Under the pieces are notes generated by a model. The model saw only the letters and a list, made by a program, of their open reading frames with translations, had not been told where the DNA came from and ran no database searches. Position numbers and translations under genes: made by a program. This document shows, piece after piece, positions 28,177 to 36,402 of a DNA stretch of 64,000 bases (positions are counted from its first letter, which is position 1; each line of letters starts with the position of its first letter). The stretch spans positions 124,001 to 188,000 of the forward strand of contig NZ_BDCA01000003.1 in assembly GCF_001613265.1 (NCBI RefSeq), given 5' to 3'. This DNA is from Nocardia vermiculata NBRC 100427 (lineage in GTDB: Bacteria > Actinomycetota > Actinomycetes > Mycobacteriales > Mycobacteriaceae).

Positions 28177-28389
28177 GTGGAAAAAGGTGCCATTTACAGG
28201 TGGAAGCCTCGCAACGGGACGGGCGTCATCGAACTGCATGACGGCACTCTCGCATGGTTCCACCTCTCCGCAGTACACGGTGAGTCCATCACCAGCATCG
28301 AGGAAGGCATGCCGGTCGACGTGGAAATCGAACACGTCCAGCAGGGGGATTACGCATGTCGCGCAACAAGAGTGCAACGAAGTACCTGA
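28177..28389 (+). CDS. Cold-shock-domain-like small protein
   Basis: 70-residue protein that fits the OB fold of cold-shock domains: GAIYRWKPRNGTGVIEL resembles RNP1 (KWFN..KGFGFI), FHLSAV resembles the VHFSAI strand, and EEGMPVDVEIEH matches the late strands. The aromatic RNA-binding residues of true Csp proteins are only partly kept (Trp9, Trp27, Phe28). It may bind nucleic acid; this is inference. GTG start with AAGGGG upstream. The 3' end overlaps the next gene by 34 bases in another frame. Confidence 0.62.
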   Translation: MEKGAIYRWKPRNGTGVIELHDGTLAWFHLSAVHGESITSIEEGMPVDVEIEHVQQGDYACRATRVQRST

Positions 28390-28613
28390 CCATAGTTCTC
28401 GCCATAGCCGGCCTCATCGTCGCCGCGCCCGCGTGGGCAAAGACTCCAGGGCACGTCGACTACACACCGACAAATCTTTCCTACAGGTACGAGGGCAAAC
28501 ACGGCACCTTCACCGGTGAGGCGGTTTACGCATCCGCCCACCCCGATGGCGGCAACCGGCTGATCTGGTCTCTCCGCCTATCGCCCTCGGTGCAAACCGT
28601 GCACTCCGGTTAG
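28356..28613 (+). CDS. Small secreted protein
   Basis: 85-residue protein with a clear Sec signal peptide: basic start MSRNKSATK, hydrophobic core YLTIVLAIAGLIVAA and a likely cut after PAWA (about residue 28). The mature 57 residues are polar with several aromatic residues and no cysteine. A ribosome site AGGGGG precedes the ATG by 7 bases. It overlaps the end of the cold-shock-like gene, so it is probably co-translated. Unknown function. Confidence 0.6.
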   Translation: MSRNKSATKYLTIVLAIAGLIVAAPAWAKTPGHVDYTPTNLSYRYEGKHGTFTGEAVYASAHPDGGNRLIWSLRLSPSVQTVHSG

Positions 28614-28784
28614 CAGTACCTGGGGTGTCCGAGCGCACCAGCGAACGTAGCGGGTGCTCAGTAGCTCATCATGGACACGGAAGAAAGTGGAGCCTGGACC
28701 TCTGCGACGGCGGGGCGCTTAAGCGCTGCGGACCATGCGGCTCCACGAGAGCCGACAGGACCAGCGAGATAAGCCCTTGATCTG

Positions 28785-28869
28785 CGGTGGGTGTGGGATT
28801 TGAACCCACGGTGGCGTGAACCACGACGGTTTTCAAGACCGTTCCCTTAGGCCGCTCGGGCAACCCACC
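28785..28869 (-). tRNA. tRNA-Ser(TGA)
   Basis: 85-base serine tRNA on the minus strand. The acceptor stem GGTGGGT (5' end at 28869) pairs with ACCCACC near 28786-28792. The anticodon loop reads CTTGAAA, anticodon TGA. The long variable arm typical of tRNA-Ser and the T-loop GGTTCAAATCC are present. CCA is not fully encoded. It borders the accessory-looking segment. Confidence 0.93.
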
Positions 28870-29011
28870 TCGTTCCGGGGGAGCCCGGAACGGTCTCTCA
28901 CATTACTGGCGCGGGTCCGCGGACGCCGAATCGGTCGGGTGTGCCGATGCGGAGGGGCGGGGGCACGGGGCTGTGTAGCGTGGATCGGCACGAGTGGACG
29001 GGAGGGCCGGT

Positions 29012-30061
29012 ATGCGGGGTGTGATCGGGATGGCGGTCGCCGTGCTGGTTCTGCACGTCCTCGGGTGGGGGACGTTGCTGCTGCTCGTGGTTCCGCAACA
29101 TCACTCGGTCAACGGTGCGGTATTCGGGGTGGGGCTCGGTGTGACCGCCTACACGCTCGGGATGCGGCATGCGTTCGACGCCGATCACATCGCCGCGATC
29201 GACAACACCACTCGCAAACTGGTGGCCGAGAACGGGCGGGCGAAATCGCAGACGGTGGGGTTCTGGTTCTCGATCGGCCATTCGTCGGTGGTGCTGGGGC
29301 TGGTGTGCCTGCTCACGCTGGGGGTGCGGGTGCTGGCGGCGAACCTCGAGGACGAGAATTCGTCGTTGCAGCAGTGGACCGGCTTGTGGGGTACCAGCAT
29401 CTCGGGTGCGTTCCTGATTCTCATCGGGGTGCTGAATCTGGCCTCGTTGATCGCGATCTGGCGAGTGTTCCGGCGGATGCGCGGCGGAGAGTTCGACGAG
29501 ACCCAGTTGGAGCGGCACCTGGAGGCAGGCGGCGTCCTGACCCGGGTCTTGCGACCGGTGCTGCGGTTGGTGCGCCGGCCGGTGCACATGTATCCGGTGG
29601 GATTGCTGTTCGGGCTGGGTTTCGACACCGTCACCGAGGTCGGTCTGCTGGTTATCGCGGGTGGTGCCGCGGCCACGGGCCTGCCCTGGTACGCGATCCT
29701 GGTGCTGCCGATCCTGTTCTCGGCGGGGATGTCGCTGTTCGACGCGATCGACGGCTCGTTCATGAGTTACGCCTATGACTGGGCTTTCGCCCGCCCGCTG
29801 CGCAAGATCTACTACAACCTGGTGATCACCGGCCTGTCGGTAGCGGTGGCGCTACTGATCGGCGGGCAGGAGTTGATCTCGATCCTGGCGGACAAGCTGG
29901 AGGTCCGGTCCGGGGTGGTGGGCTGGATCGGCAGCCTCGATCTGGGACAGCTCGGCTTCATCATCGTCGCGATGTTCGCCGTGACGTGGGCCGTGGCACT
30001 GTCGGTCTGGCGGTACACCGGTGTGGAACAGCGCTGGGAGGAATCGCTGGCCACAGAGTGA
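29012..30061 (+). CDS. NiCoT-family nickel/cobalt transporter
   Basis: 349-residue integral membrane permease for Ni2+ and/or Co2+ (HoxN/NixA/NhlF family). The family signature RHAFDADHIAAIDN (H-X4-D-H) is in the second helix region, followed by GFWFSIGHSSVV, LFGLGFDTVTEVG and GMSLFDAIDGSFM, with about eight hydrophobic segments. Nickel versus cobalt preference cannot be read here. ATG 29012 follows GGAGGG by 5 bases. It is monocistronic; no cobalamin riboswitch was recognised in the short leader, and no urease or hydrogenase genes are nearby. Confidence 0.94.
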   Translation: MRGVIGMAVAVLVLHVLGWGTLLLLVVPQHHSVNGAVFGVGLGVTAYTLGMRHAFDADHIAAIDNTTRKLVAENGRAKSQTVGFWFSIGHSSVVLGLVCLLTLGVRVLAANLEDENSSLQQWTGLWGTSISGAFLILIGVLNLASLIAIWRVFRRMRGGEFDETQLERHLEAGGVLTRVLRPVLRLVRRPVHMYPVGLLFGLGFDTVTEVGLLVIAGGAAATGLPWYAILVLPILFSAGMSLFDAIDGSFMSYAYDWAFARPLRKIYYNLVITGLSVAVALLIGGQELISILADKLEVRSGVVGWIGSLDLGQLGFIIVAMFAVTWAVALSVWRYTGVEQRWEESLATE

Positions 30062-30125
30062 ATGCCGGGCCGCGGCACTGGCGTGGCTTTAGACGCCTCG
30101 GGCACGCTCTGGCAGTATGGCGGCC

Positions 30126-31175
30126 ATGGTTCGCCGCCGGATACGGCGTCGGCTGTCCGGCGTCGCCCTTGCCGCACTCTTGTCGTGTGCGGTGATCGGC
30201 GCGGCTCCAGTGGGGTTCACCGAGCCGCCGCCGGCGGATTCGGGTTCCGCGGAGGGACCGCCACCGGCGCTGGACAACCCGCCCCCGACGACCGCCGCGG
30301 TCGACCGCATCGAACATATCGATGACCGTCGCGTGCGCATCTTCGTCGATTCACCCGCCATGAAACGCACTGTGCCGGTGGAGGTGCTGCTCCCGGCCGA
30401 CCGTAGTAAGCCGCGCCCGACCCTTTATCTCCTCGACGGGCGCAGCGCCAGTGACAAGTTCAACAATTGGACCGAGCGTGGTGGTGCGGTGCCGTTCTTC
30501 GCCGACAAGGATGTGAACGTGGTTCTCACCCTGGGTGGTCCGGCGGGGTACTACACGGATTGGCAACATCCGGATCCGGTGCTCGGCACCAACAAGTGGG
30601 AGACGTTCCTGACCCGGGAACTACCACCGTTGATCGAGGGGAAATTCCACGGCAACGGGCGCCGCGCGATCGAGGGCGTCTCGATGGGGGCCGAGGCCGC
30701 GATGATGCTCGTCATGCGCAATCCGGGCTTCTATCGCGGTGTCGCCGCGCACAGCGGTTGTTACGCAATGGGTTCCGATATCGGCCAGGCTCAGGCACGA
30801 GCAGTGGTGCGCACCTACGGTGGTGATCCGGACAATATGTTCGGTACACAGGAAGATCCGGACTGGCTCGCCCACGACGTGATGGCGCATACCGAACAGT
30901 TGCGCGGCACGGCGATCTATCTGTCCGCCGGTTCGGGAGTTCCCGGACCCTACGACGGTCCGGGCAATCCCGAGGCCGCCTCATCTATCGGGTTCGGTGG
31001 GCCCTTGGAAGCCGGTGCCCACGCTTGCACGCTCGCACTCGAGGACCGGCTCGAACGGATGCAGATTCCGGCGGAGGTCCATCTGCCGCCGGTGGGAACG
31101 CATTCGTGGCCGTACTGGACGGACGAACTGCCCAGGGCATGGCCGACCCTGGCGCGCGCGCTCGGCGTGCGCTGA
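30126..31175 (+). CDS. Secreted mycolyltransferase/esterase of the antigen 85 family
   Basis: 349-residue exported protein. A twin-arginine-like basic start (MVRRRIRRR) precedes a hydrophobic core and a Pro-rich linker (to about residue 60). The catalytic domain matches the antigen 85/esterase D family: nucleophile Ser in IEGVSMGAEAAM, NWTERGGAVPFF, WETFLTRELPP and a late histidine in GTHSWPYW. Antigen 85 enzymes transfer mycolates to arabinogalactan and trehalose; corynebacterial and nocardial genomes have several such proteins and this one may be a diverged copy. ATG 30126 lies 6 bases after CAGTAT; ATG 30117 is an alternative. Confidence 0.86.
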   Translation: MVRRRIRRRLSGVALAALLSCAVIGAAPVGFTEPPPADSGSAEGPPPALDNPPPTTAAVDRIEHIDDRRVRIFVDSPAMKRTVPVEVLLPADRSKPRPTLYLLDGRSASDKFNNWTERGGAVPFFADKDVNVVLTLGGPAGYYTDWQHPDPVLGTNKWETFLTRELPPLIEGKFHGNGRRAIEGVSMGAEAAMMLVMRNPGFYRGVAAHSGCYAMGSDIGQAQARAVVRTYGGDPDNMFGTQEDPDWLAHDVMAHTEQLRGTAIYLSAGSGVPGPYDGPGNPEAASSIGFGGPLEAGAHACTLALEDRLERMQIPAEVHLPPVGTHSWPYWTDELPRAWPTLARALGVR

Positions 31176-31218
31176 TCGCCGCGGTATTCGAGAACCTCAC
31201 GAGAACTTCAGGGGAACT

Positions 31219-32298
31219 TCAGCCGACGAAGCGGGCCACTGTTTCCGGTGCGGTGGCGAAGGCCAGGAAACGGTCGTTTTCGTGCGGATCGCCCGCGGTG
31301 ACCCGCACGCCGTCGGTTCCGTAGGGACGCACCAGCACTCCCGCCTCCGCGCTGGCCGCACCGAAGTCCGCGCTCGCCGCGCCCAGCGGCAGCCAGACGA
31401 AGTTGGCGTGCGAGGGTGGCACCCGATAGCCGGCCGCCGCCAGCGCCGCACGCATCCGGTCGCGCTCGGCGACCACGTGATCGGTGCGTTCGAGGAGTTC
31501 GTGGCGGGCCTGCAGGCAGGCGATGGCGGCGACCTGCGCCAACCGGTTCACGCTGAACGGGATGTGCACCTTGAGCAGTGCGGTGATCAGTTCCGGATCG
31601 CCCACCGCATAGCCCGCGCGCAGTCCCGCCAGCCCGTAGGCCTTCGAGAAGGTGCGCAGCACAACCACATTGGGTCGGCCGCGACCGATTTCGATTCCGT
31701 TGGGATGGTCGGCCTCGGGAAGGCGCAGGTATTCGTAGTAGGCCTCGTCCAACGCGACCACGACATGGTCGGGGATCGCGTCGAGGAAGCGGATCAGTGC
31801 ACCGCGTCCGTGCGCGGTGCCGGTGGGGTTGTTCGGGTTGCAGACGAAGACCAGCCGTGTCCGATCGGTGACGGCGGCAGCCATGGCGTCCAGGTCGTGG
31901 GTGTACTCGGCGTCGAGCGGGACCTGCACGGACGTCGCATGACCGATCTGGGTCACGATCGGGTACGCCTCGAAGGAGCGCCACCCGAACAGCACCTCGT
32001 CCTCGGGCGAGGAGCAGGTGATCTGGACCAGTTCCTGACACAGCGCCACGCTGCCGCAGCCGATCACGACGTTGGCGATCTCGACGCCGTGGAATTGCGC
32101 GAGTGCCGCCCGCAGTTCGCCCGACCCGTTGTCCGGGTATCGGTTGAGAAGTTCGGTTTCCTCGGCGATTGCCTTGGCGACGCTGGGTAGCGGCCCGAAG
32201 GTGGACTCGTTGCTGGCGAGTTTCACCGCACCCGGACTACTGCGACCCGGCGCGTAGGCCGGAATGGATTCGAGATCCGGACGAATACGAGCGCTCAC
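31219..32298 (-). CDS. Histidinol-phosphate / aromatic aminotransferase (HisC2/Pat-like)
   Basis: 359-residue class I/II PLP aminotransferase of the HisC family, closest in size and motifs to HisC2 (Rv3772) and aromatic aminotransferase Pat. It shows KLASNESTFGPLP at the N terminus, VCNPNNPTG, DEAYYEYL, the PLP-lysine motif TFSKAYGLAGLRAGY and a late RVTAGDPHEND with the substrate-carboxylate arginine. It may make phenylalanine/tyrosine from the keto acids or act in histidine synthesis; no his genes are near, so an aromatic role is plausible, and tyrA lies 11 kb away. GTG 32298 follows TAGGGT by 6 bases. Confidence 0.92.
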   Translation of the reverse strand: MSARIRPDLESIPAYAPGRSSPGAVKLASNESTFGPLPSVAKAIAEETELLNRYPDNGSGELRAALAQFHGVEIANVVIGCGSVALCQELVQITCSSPEDEVLFGWRSFEAYPIVTQIGHATSVQVPLDAEYTHDLDAMAAAVTDRTRLVFVCNPNNPTGTAHGRGALIRFLDAIPDHVVVALDEAYYEYLRLPEADHPNGIEIGRGRPNVVVLRTFSKAYGLAGLRAGYAVGDPELITALLKVHIPFSVNRLAQVAAIACLQARHELLERTDHVVAERDRMRAALAAAGYRVPPSHANFVWLPLGAASADFGAASAEAGVLVRPYGTDGVRVTAGDPHENDRFLAFATAPETVARFVG

Positions 32299-32471
32299 CC
32301 CACCACCCTAATTCCCGTCGGATCGCCCCCGGTCACCGCGGCTGCCCGAATGAACAGGAAGTGATCCACCACACAGTGCGGTGCATGCGTGGTTTGTCGG
32401 AATTTTTCCGGGATATCGGCGGTGATGTGCAACTTCTCCCGAATGTTATATGGGCGAATTAACCTGGTTTC

Positions 32472-33281
32472 ATGTCGGGCACCTATCGAGACAGAGCGCC
32501 ACTGCGTGACGGCGGGCAGCCCAGCGACGGCTCCGAGTCCCCGGAGGTCGACGATCGGGTGCCCATCACGGTGATGGAACCGGACGGCAACGCCCGTGGT
32601 GGCATTGTCGTCCTGCACGAATCCCGCCAGTTCGCCCATGTGTTGCTGGGTATGATGAAGTTGCTGGCCGCCGAGGGGTGGATCGTCGTTGCACCCAATT
32701 TGTTCCATCGCGCCGATCGGCCGGAGGTCGAGGAAGTGACGGTCGCCACGAGCAACGGTGCCGTCGCTACTGCCCCGGTCTCCACCGAGCCGGAGCAGGT
32801 GTTCGGTGCCGAGTTGTTCGCCGATTTCGACGCCTGTTTCGACTGGCTCATCGGCCGCGGTGTCTTCGCCGACACCATCGGAGTACTCGGATTCGACAAC
32901 GCCGGCACCGCCGCGCTGCTGGTCGCGACGGACCGCCCGATCGGTGCGGCCATCAGTGTCGCCGCACCGGGCATCGTCGAACCACTGACCGCCGAGGCGA
33001 TCGCGTTGCGGCAGGCCGCGCCCCAGCTGAAGGCCCCGTGGCTCGGCCTCTACGGCGACGACGACGAGGCCAGCCCGGCCGAGCACGTCGAACAACTCCG
33101 CGATGCCGCGGCGCGCGCGGCGGTCGCCACCCTCGTGGTCAGCTACCCCGGCCTGCATCATCGCCCGGACCATCCCGGCTTCGACACCGTCGATATCGAT
33201 CAGCTCCCCGAGGAGGAGCGGCGCATGCTCAGTGATGCGCAGAGCAGAATCTTCGACTGGTTCGACAGTCATCTGCGCTGA
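32472..33281 (+). CDS. Dienelactone-hydrolase-fold protein with altered nucleophile position
   Basis: 269-residue alpha/beta-hydrolase of the dienelactone hydrolase family. The N-terminal glutamate element (VLHESRQF), the APNLFHRA strand, GDDDEASPAEHVE with an acidic residue and the late GLHHRPDHPGF histidines are family-like. The nucleophile elbow, normally G-x-C/S-x-G-G, reads LGFDNAGTAA, placing Asp142 where the Cys or Ser should be. The enzyme is either inactive as a hydrolase or uses different chemistry. The first 35 residues are unstructured. ATG 32472 follows TAACCT by 6 bases. Divergent from the aminotransferase. Confidence 0.85.
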   Translation: MSGTYRDRAPLRDGGQPSDGSESPEVDDRVPITVMEPDGNARGGIVVLHESRQFAHVLLGMMKLLAAEGWIVVAPNLFHRADRPEVEEVTVATSNGAVATAPVSTEPEQVFGAELFADFDACFDWLIGRGVFADTIGVLGFDNAGTAALLVATDRPIGAAISVAAPGIVEPLTAEAIALRQAAPQLKAPWLGLYGDDDEASPAEHVEQLRDAAARAAVATLVVSYPGLHHRPDHPGFDTVDIDQLPEEERRMLSDAQSRIFDWFDSHLR

Positions 33282-33310
33282 CCCTCCGGGCACCCGCTTG
33301 ACCACCCGTT

Positions 33311-33339
33311 TTGCGTCCTGGCGGGTTGCTCTGTACTCT
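33311..33339 (+). promoter_or_regulatory. Promoter of the tRNA-Ser(GCT) gene
   Basis: TTGCGT (33311-33316) and TACTCT (33334-33339) are separated by 17 bases and lie about 50 bases before the tRNA. Confidence 0.5.
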
Positions 33340-33387
33340 TTGCTCTCGGCGGTTCGAAAGGACCGGCGCCCTCGAAAGAAGGCTCCA

Positions 33388-33477
33388 GGAGGCGTGCCAG
33401 AGCGGCCGAATGGGACTCACTGCTAATGAGTTGTCCCTTCACGGGGACCGGAGGTTCAAATCCTCTCGCCTCCGCCA
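33388..33477 (+). tRNA. tRNA-Ser(GCT)
   Basis: 90 bases including the encoded CCA. Acceptor GGAGGCG pairs with CGCCTCC, discriminator G. The anticodon loop CTGCTAA gives GCT. The long variable arm (GTCCCTTCACGGGGAC) and T-loop GGTTCAAATCC are present. It is followed 39 bases later by a tRNA-Arg gene. Confidence 0.96.
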
Positions 33478-33516
33478 AGCCCGGGTAACCGGGTACAACT
33501 GAACAAGCACGACCAT

Positions 33517-33592
33517 GCGCCCGTAGCTCAACGGATAGAGCATCTGACTACGGATCAGAAGGTTAGGGGTTCGAATCCCTTCGGGCGCACCA
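33517..33592 (+). tRNA. tRNA-Arg(ACG)
   Basis: 76 bases including CCA. Acceptor GCGCCCG pairs with CGGGCGC; the anticodon stem-loop is CTGACTACGGATCAG with anticodon ACG, whose A34 is the substrate of the TadA deaminase encoded at 44576. T-loop GGTTCGAATCC. Confidence 0.97.
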
Positions 33593-33594
33593 GT

Positions 33595-33626
33595 AAAGCT
33601 CCTGAACAACCTGGTTCAGGAGCTTT
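33595..33626 (+). terminator. Intrinsic terminator after the two tRNAs
   Basis: 13-bp perfect stem (33595-33607 with 33614-33626), 6-base loop, followed by GTTTTCT. A classical rho-independent terminator. Confidence 0.92.
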
Positions 33627-33727
33627 GTTTTCTGTGACCGAGGTGTAGACGCGCCGAAGGCATCGAACACGCCGTCGATCGAACAAATTTTCTACTACCA
33701 CTGTCGATTCGGCATACCGTGTCCGGC

Positions 33728-34600
33728 ATGGTCGGCTCTGCGCATGAGGCGATGCACCGCCTCTTCCAACACGATCCCGGCGTTTTCGCACGGGCATTCC
33801 GGGTCCTCGAGCTTCCATTCGGTGATCCCGATGAAGTTGCCGTACTTACCAATGACCTCACCGAGATTCGACCGTTGGAGCGCCGGGTCGATACGTTGCT
33901 CAGGATCACGACCGCTGAGGACGGGTCGTTCCTGCTTGTTGTAGAGGCGCAGAGTCGGCAAGATCCAGATAAGCCCAGCGCGTGGGCGTACTACCTGGCG
34001 CACCTTTATGCCAAGTACCAGCTGGGCGTCGTGCTCCTGGTCGTTTGTCAGGACACCGCAACCGCCAAATGGGCCGCCGAGCCGATCACCATCGGTCTAC
34101 CGCAGTGGACGAGCCTCACGGTGCGTCCGCTGGTCCTCGGTCCGCACAACGTGCCGGTCGTCACCGACCTGGCTCTTGCATCCTCCGACATTCCGCTGGC
34201 CACGCTGTCGGCAGTTACGCACGCCAAGACCCCTTCGATCGGTGCGATACTGAAGACACTGGCCACGGCTCTGCATGAACTGCACAATGAAGAAGACGTT
34301 CATGTTTTCGCTGAACTCACCGAACTCGGCCTCGGCAGTACCGACGCCGCGAGAATCTGGAGCACACTGATGAGCGTGGACCTCTCGTTCTACCGGTCGA
34401 AGACCTCTCAGCGCTTGCGGGCGGAGGGGCGAGTCGAGGAAGTGATCGACAAGATCTTGCGGTTGCTCGATGCGCGTGGGGTCGATGTTCCCGACTCGGC
34501 CCAGCATCGCATTCGGGCATGTACCGATCTGGAGAGTCTCGACCGCTGGTTCGACCGCGCAATCACCGCGACACAGATCGAAGAAGTGTTCGCCGAATAG
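33728..34600 (+). CDS. Rpn/PD-(D/E)XK-like nuclease family protein
   Basis: 290-residue protein of a widespread actinobacterial family related to Rpn/YhgA-type proteins with a PD-(D/E)XK nuclease core. The core elements seen are RRVDTLLRI (aspartate), then LLVVEAQSRQDPDKP, in which EAQ stands for the ExK/ExQ motif, and WAYYLAHLYAKYQ. The C-terminal half (IGAILKTLATAL to RWFDRAI) is helical and species-variable. Family members are linked to recombination and mobile-element biology. It sits 136 bases after a tRNA-Arg and looks like an insertion beside the tRNA pair. ATG 33728 follows TACCGT by 7 bases; GTG 33719 is an alternative. Confidence 0.82.
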   Translation: MVGSAHEAMHRLFQHDPGVFARAFRVLELPFGDPDEVAVLTNDLTEIRPLERRVDTLLRITTAEDGSFLLVVEAQSRQDPDKPSAWAYYLAHLYAKYQLGVVLLVVCQDTATAKWAAEPITIGLPQWTSLTVRPLVLGPHNVPVVTDLALASSDIPLATLSAVTHAKTPSIGAILKTLATALHELHNEEDVHVFAELTELGLGSTDAARIWSTLMSVDLSFYRSKTSQRLRAEGRVEEVIDKILRLLDARGVDVPDSAQHRIRACTDLESLDRWFDRAITATQIEEVFAE

Positions 34601-34651
34601 CCCCGAGGGCGACCGGGAGACCTCAGTGCTCCGGCGTCGGATCGGAACCCT

Positions 34652-35413
34652 CTATAGCCAGGTCGGCAGCTCGGGGAGGAAGCCGGTTAGACCCACTCCT
34701 TCACTGCGCCCGATCAGCCACGCCAGCAGCTCGCTGGAGGGCCCGGAGATGGTGTCGGTGGGGTCGGGGCCCACTGTGGTGGTGAAATCGGTGTCGGTGG
34801 CGACCAGGGTAAAACTCGGGAGCGGGGGACGGCCCGGGTCGGAGGTCATCGGTTTGGCGTCTGCCGGGCGGTTCACGGAAGCTTGGTGGTCGAAGCCGCG
34901 GGTGACCTCGTCGAGCATGCGCGCGACGAAAGCGGCGGGCCAATCCTCGGGCAGATAGCCGATATTCAGGTCGACATGATGAATTTCGGTCTCGCGCATA
35001 CGCATCCAGGGCACCGTCGCGGCGGTGATCTCCTTACCGCCGCGGGTGCGAACGGGGTGCTCCCAGCGATCCGGCGGCATGGCCAGCGCGACACCGTGTA
35101 AGCGAGTCGCGGATTCGCGCAGATCGGTGAGTTGTTCGGCGAGGGGGCGTGGGGCGCCGGTCTCGATATCGGAGTCGCGCAGGAGCCGGCTCGCGTACTG
35201 CGGGGTCTCGATGCCGGTTCGTGCCCAGAGCAGCAGGTTCACCAGGCTGTCCGCGTTGCGGGACAGGTGCGCGAGCAGGTGCCCGCGGGTCCAGCCGGGG
35301 AGCAAGGATGGTGCGGTGACATCGCTGTCGCGCATCGACCCGACCGCCGCCACCAGGGTCCGGGTCGAGATATACACGGCATCGAGCTGATCGGCGGGCG
35401 TTTCGCTGGTCAC
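34652..35413 (-). CDS. Maleylpyruvate isomerase family mycothiol-dependent enzyme
   Basis: 253-residue protein of the DinB-like mycothiol-dependent family. The N-terminal four-helix domain holds the metal ligands: LLPGWTRGHLLAHLSRN and RMRETEIHHVDLNIGY. A C-terminal SCP2-like sterol-carrier-type domain follows, ending GPSSELLAWLIGRSEG. Such enzymes isomerise or conjugate substrates with mycothiol, the thiol cofactor of actinobacteria; the substrate here is unknown because no gentisate genes are nearby. GTG 35413 follows TAGGGT by 7 bases on the minus strand; an upstream TTG is less likely. Confidence 0.88.
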   Translation of the reverse strand: MTSETPADQLDAVYISTRTLVAAVGSMRDSDVTAPSLLPGWTRGHLLAHLSRNADSLVNLLLWARTGIETPQYASRLLRDSDIETGAPRPLAEQLTDLRESATRLHGVALAMPPDRWEHPVRTRGGKEITAATVPWMRMRETEIHHVDLNIGYLPEDWPAAFVARMLDEVTRGFDHQASVNRPADAKPMTSDPGRPPLPSFTLVATDTDFTTTVGPDPTDTISGPSSELLAWLIGRSEGVGLTGFLPELPTWL

Positions 35414-35529
35414 GTCGGTGACCCTACCCAAGAGCGGGAGAGCGGGGACCGGCCGAATCGGACTCGATTCTCAGCTTCTACCCATGTTGCACACGGATCC
35501 GTGCCAGCCGCGCGTGCCATCGTGGAGTT

Positions 35530-35676
35530 ATGAACACGGTTGTCGAATTCCTCGTCGTTGCCGCGATGCTGGCGGTATTCGTGGCCATGGCGGCGTCCGG
35601 TGCGATCGCGGCGGCCGCGCCACGATCGCTGGTCGCGATCCCGGTCCGCGCTCAGGATCGCGTTCGCCGTCGCTGA
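35530..35676 (+). CDS. Possible 48-residue membrane miniprotein
   Basis: Open frame encoding a single hydrophobic helix (VVEFLVVAAMLAVFVAMAA) and a basic tail ending RAQDRVRRR. GTGGAG lies before the ATG at weak spacing. Its last 25 bases overlap the end of the convergent DUF998 gene. The helix-plus-basic-tail composition is gene-like, but there is no further support. Confidence 0.35.
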   Translation: MNTVVEFLVVAAMLAVFVAMAASGAIAAAAPRSLVAIPVRAQDRVRRR

Positions 35677-36392
35677 TTGCGCGCGTCCGCCAGCAGTTGC
35701 GCGGCGAGGGTGATCAGCCACAGTGACATTCCCGCGACCTGGATGCGCTGCGCGATGCCGAGTGCGAACTGGCCCGGCAGATTGTCCGCGACCAGCATCC
35801 ACACGGTGGCCAGGCCCGCGGTGATCAAGATCGGGAGCCCGGTACGCCGCAGGATCGGCCAGGTCCGGTAGCGGAACGCGGCGGCGGTGAAGGCGATCAT
35901 CGCGACGAATATTGATATGACGGCCAGTGTGCTGGTGAGTGCGTGGATCTGATGCAGCTGCGGGAACATGCCGCTGTCGGACGGCGGGCACGGTGCGGAA
36001 CAGGTGTGCAGCGGTGCGCGCGCATCGGCGATCGTGGACGCACCGAAACATCCCAGCGCCACCCATCCGACCGTGGACAACGCTCGGCGCGGGAGCATGC
36101 ACAGCGCCGTGAGCGCGCACAGCACCGCCAGTGAACCGGCCACCGTGTCGCCGAGGCCGAAAACCCAGCGGTACGGGCGGCCCTCGGCATCCAATTCGCT
36201 GAGGAACGAGGTGAGCGGGTTCAGCTCGATCGGCAGCACGAATTCCAGGACCCACGACGAATAGCAGACGCCCGCGACGATCAACGCCACCGCGAGCACC
36301 GGCCGCGCCACGCGCTCGCGTGCGGAGTGCGGGTGCGCACCGGCGGCCGGAGTGGATTCCGGTGCCGCCCCGGACGGTTCGAACCGTGTCAT
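35652..36392 (-). CDS. DUF998 integral membrane protein
   Basis: 246-residue membrane protein of the DUF998 family with six hydrophobic segments. Typical features are SSWVLEFVLPIELNPLTSFLSELDAEGRPY after the first helix, DARAPLHTCSAPC with two cysteines in an outer loop, and QLHQIHALTSTLA. Function unknown. ATG 36392 lies 11 bases after the vsr stop on the same strand with GAGCGG upstream, so it may be transcribed with vsr and dcm, although it has no evident role in DNA modification. Confidence 0.85.
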   Translation of the reverse strand: MTRFEPSGAAPESTPAAGAHPHSARERVARPVLAVALIVAGVCYSSWVLEFVLPIELNPLTSFLSELDAEGRPYRWVFGLGDTVAGSLAVLCALTALCMLPRRALSTVGWVALGCFGASTIADARAPLHTCSAPCPPSDSGMFPQLHQIHALTSTLAVISIFVAMIAFTAAAFRYRTWPILRRTGLPILITAGLATVWMLVADNLPGQFALGIAQRIQVAGMSLWLITLAAQLLADARNQRRRTRS

Positions 36393-36402
36393 CGCGAGCC
36401 GC

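Noticed and set aside
28614..28784. Possible attachment site or remnant next to tRNA-Ser(TGA)
   Set aside because: No integrase and no second copy of the tRNA 3' end was found in the window, so an integrated element cannot be claimed.
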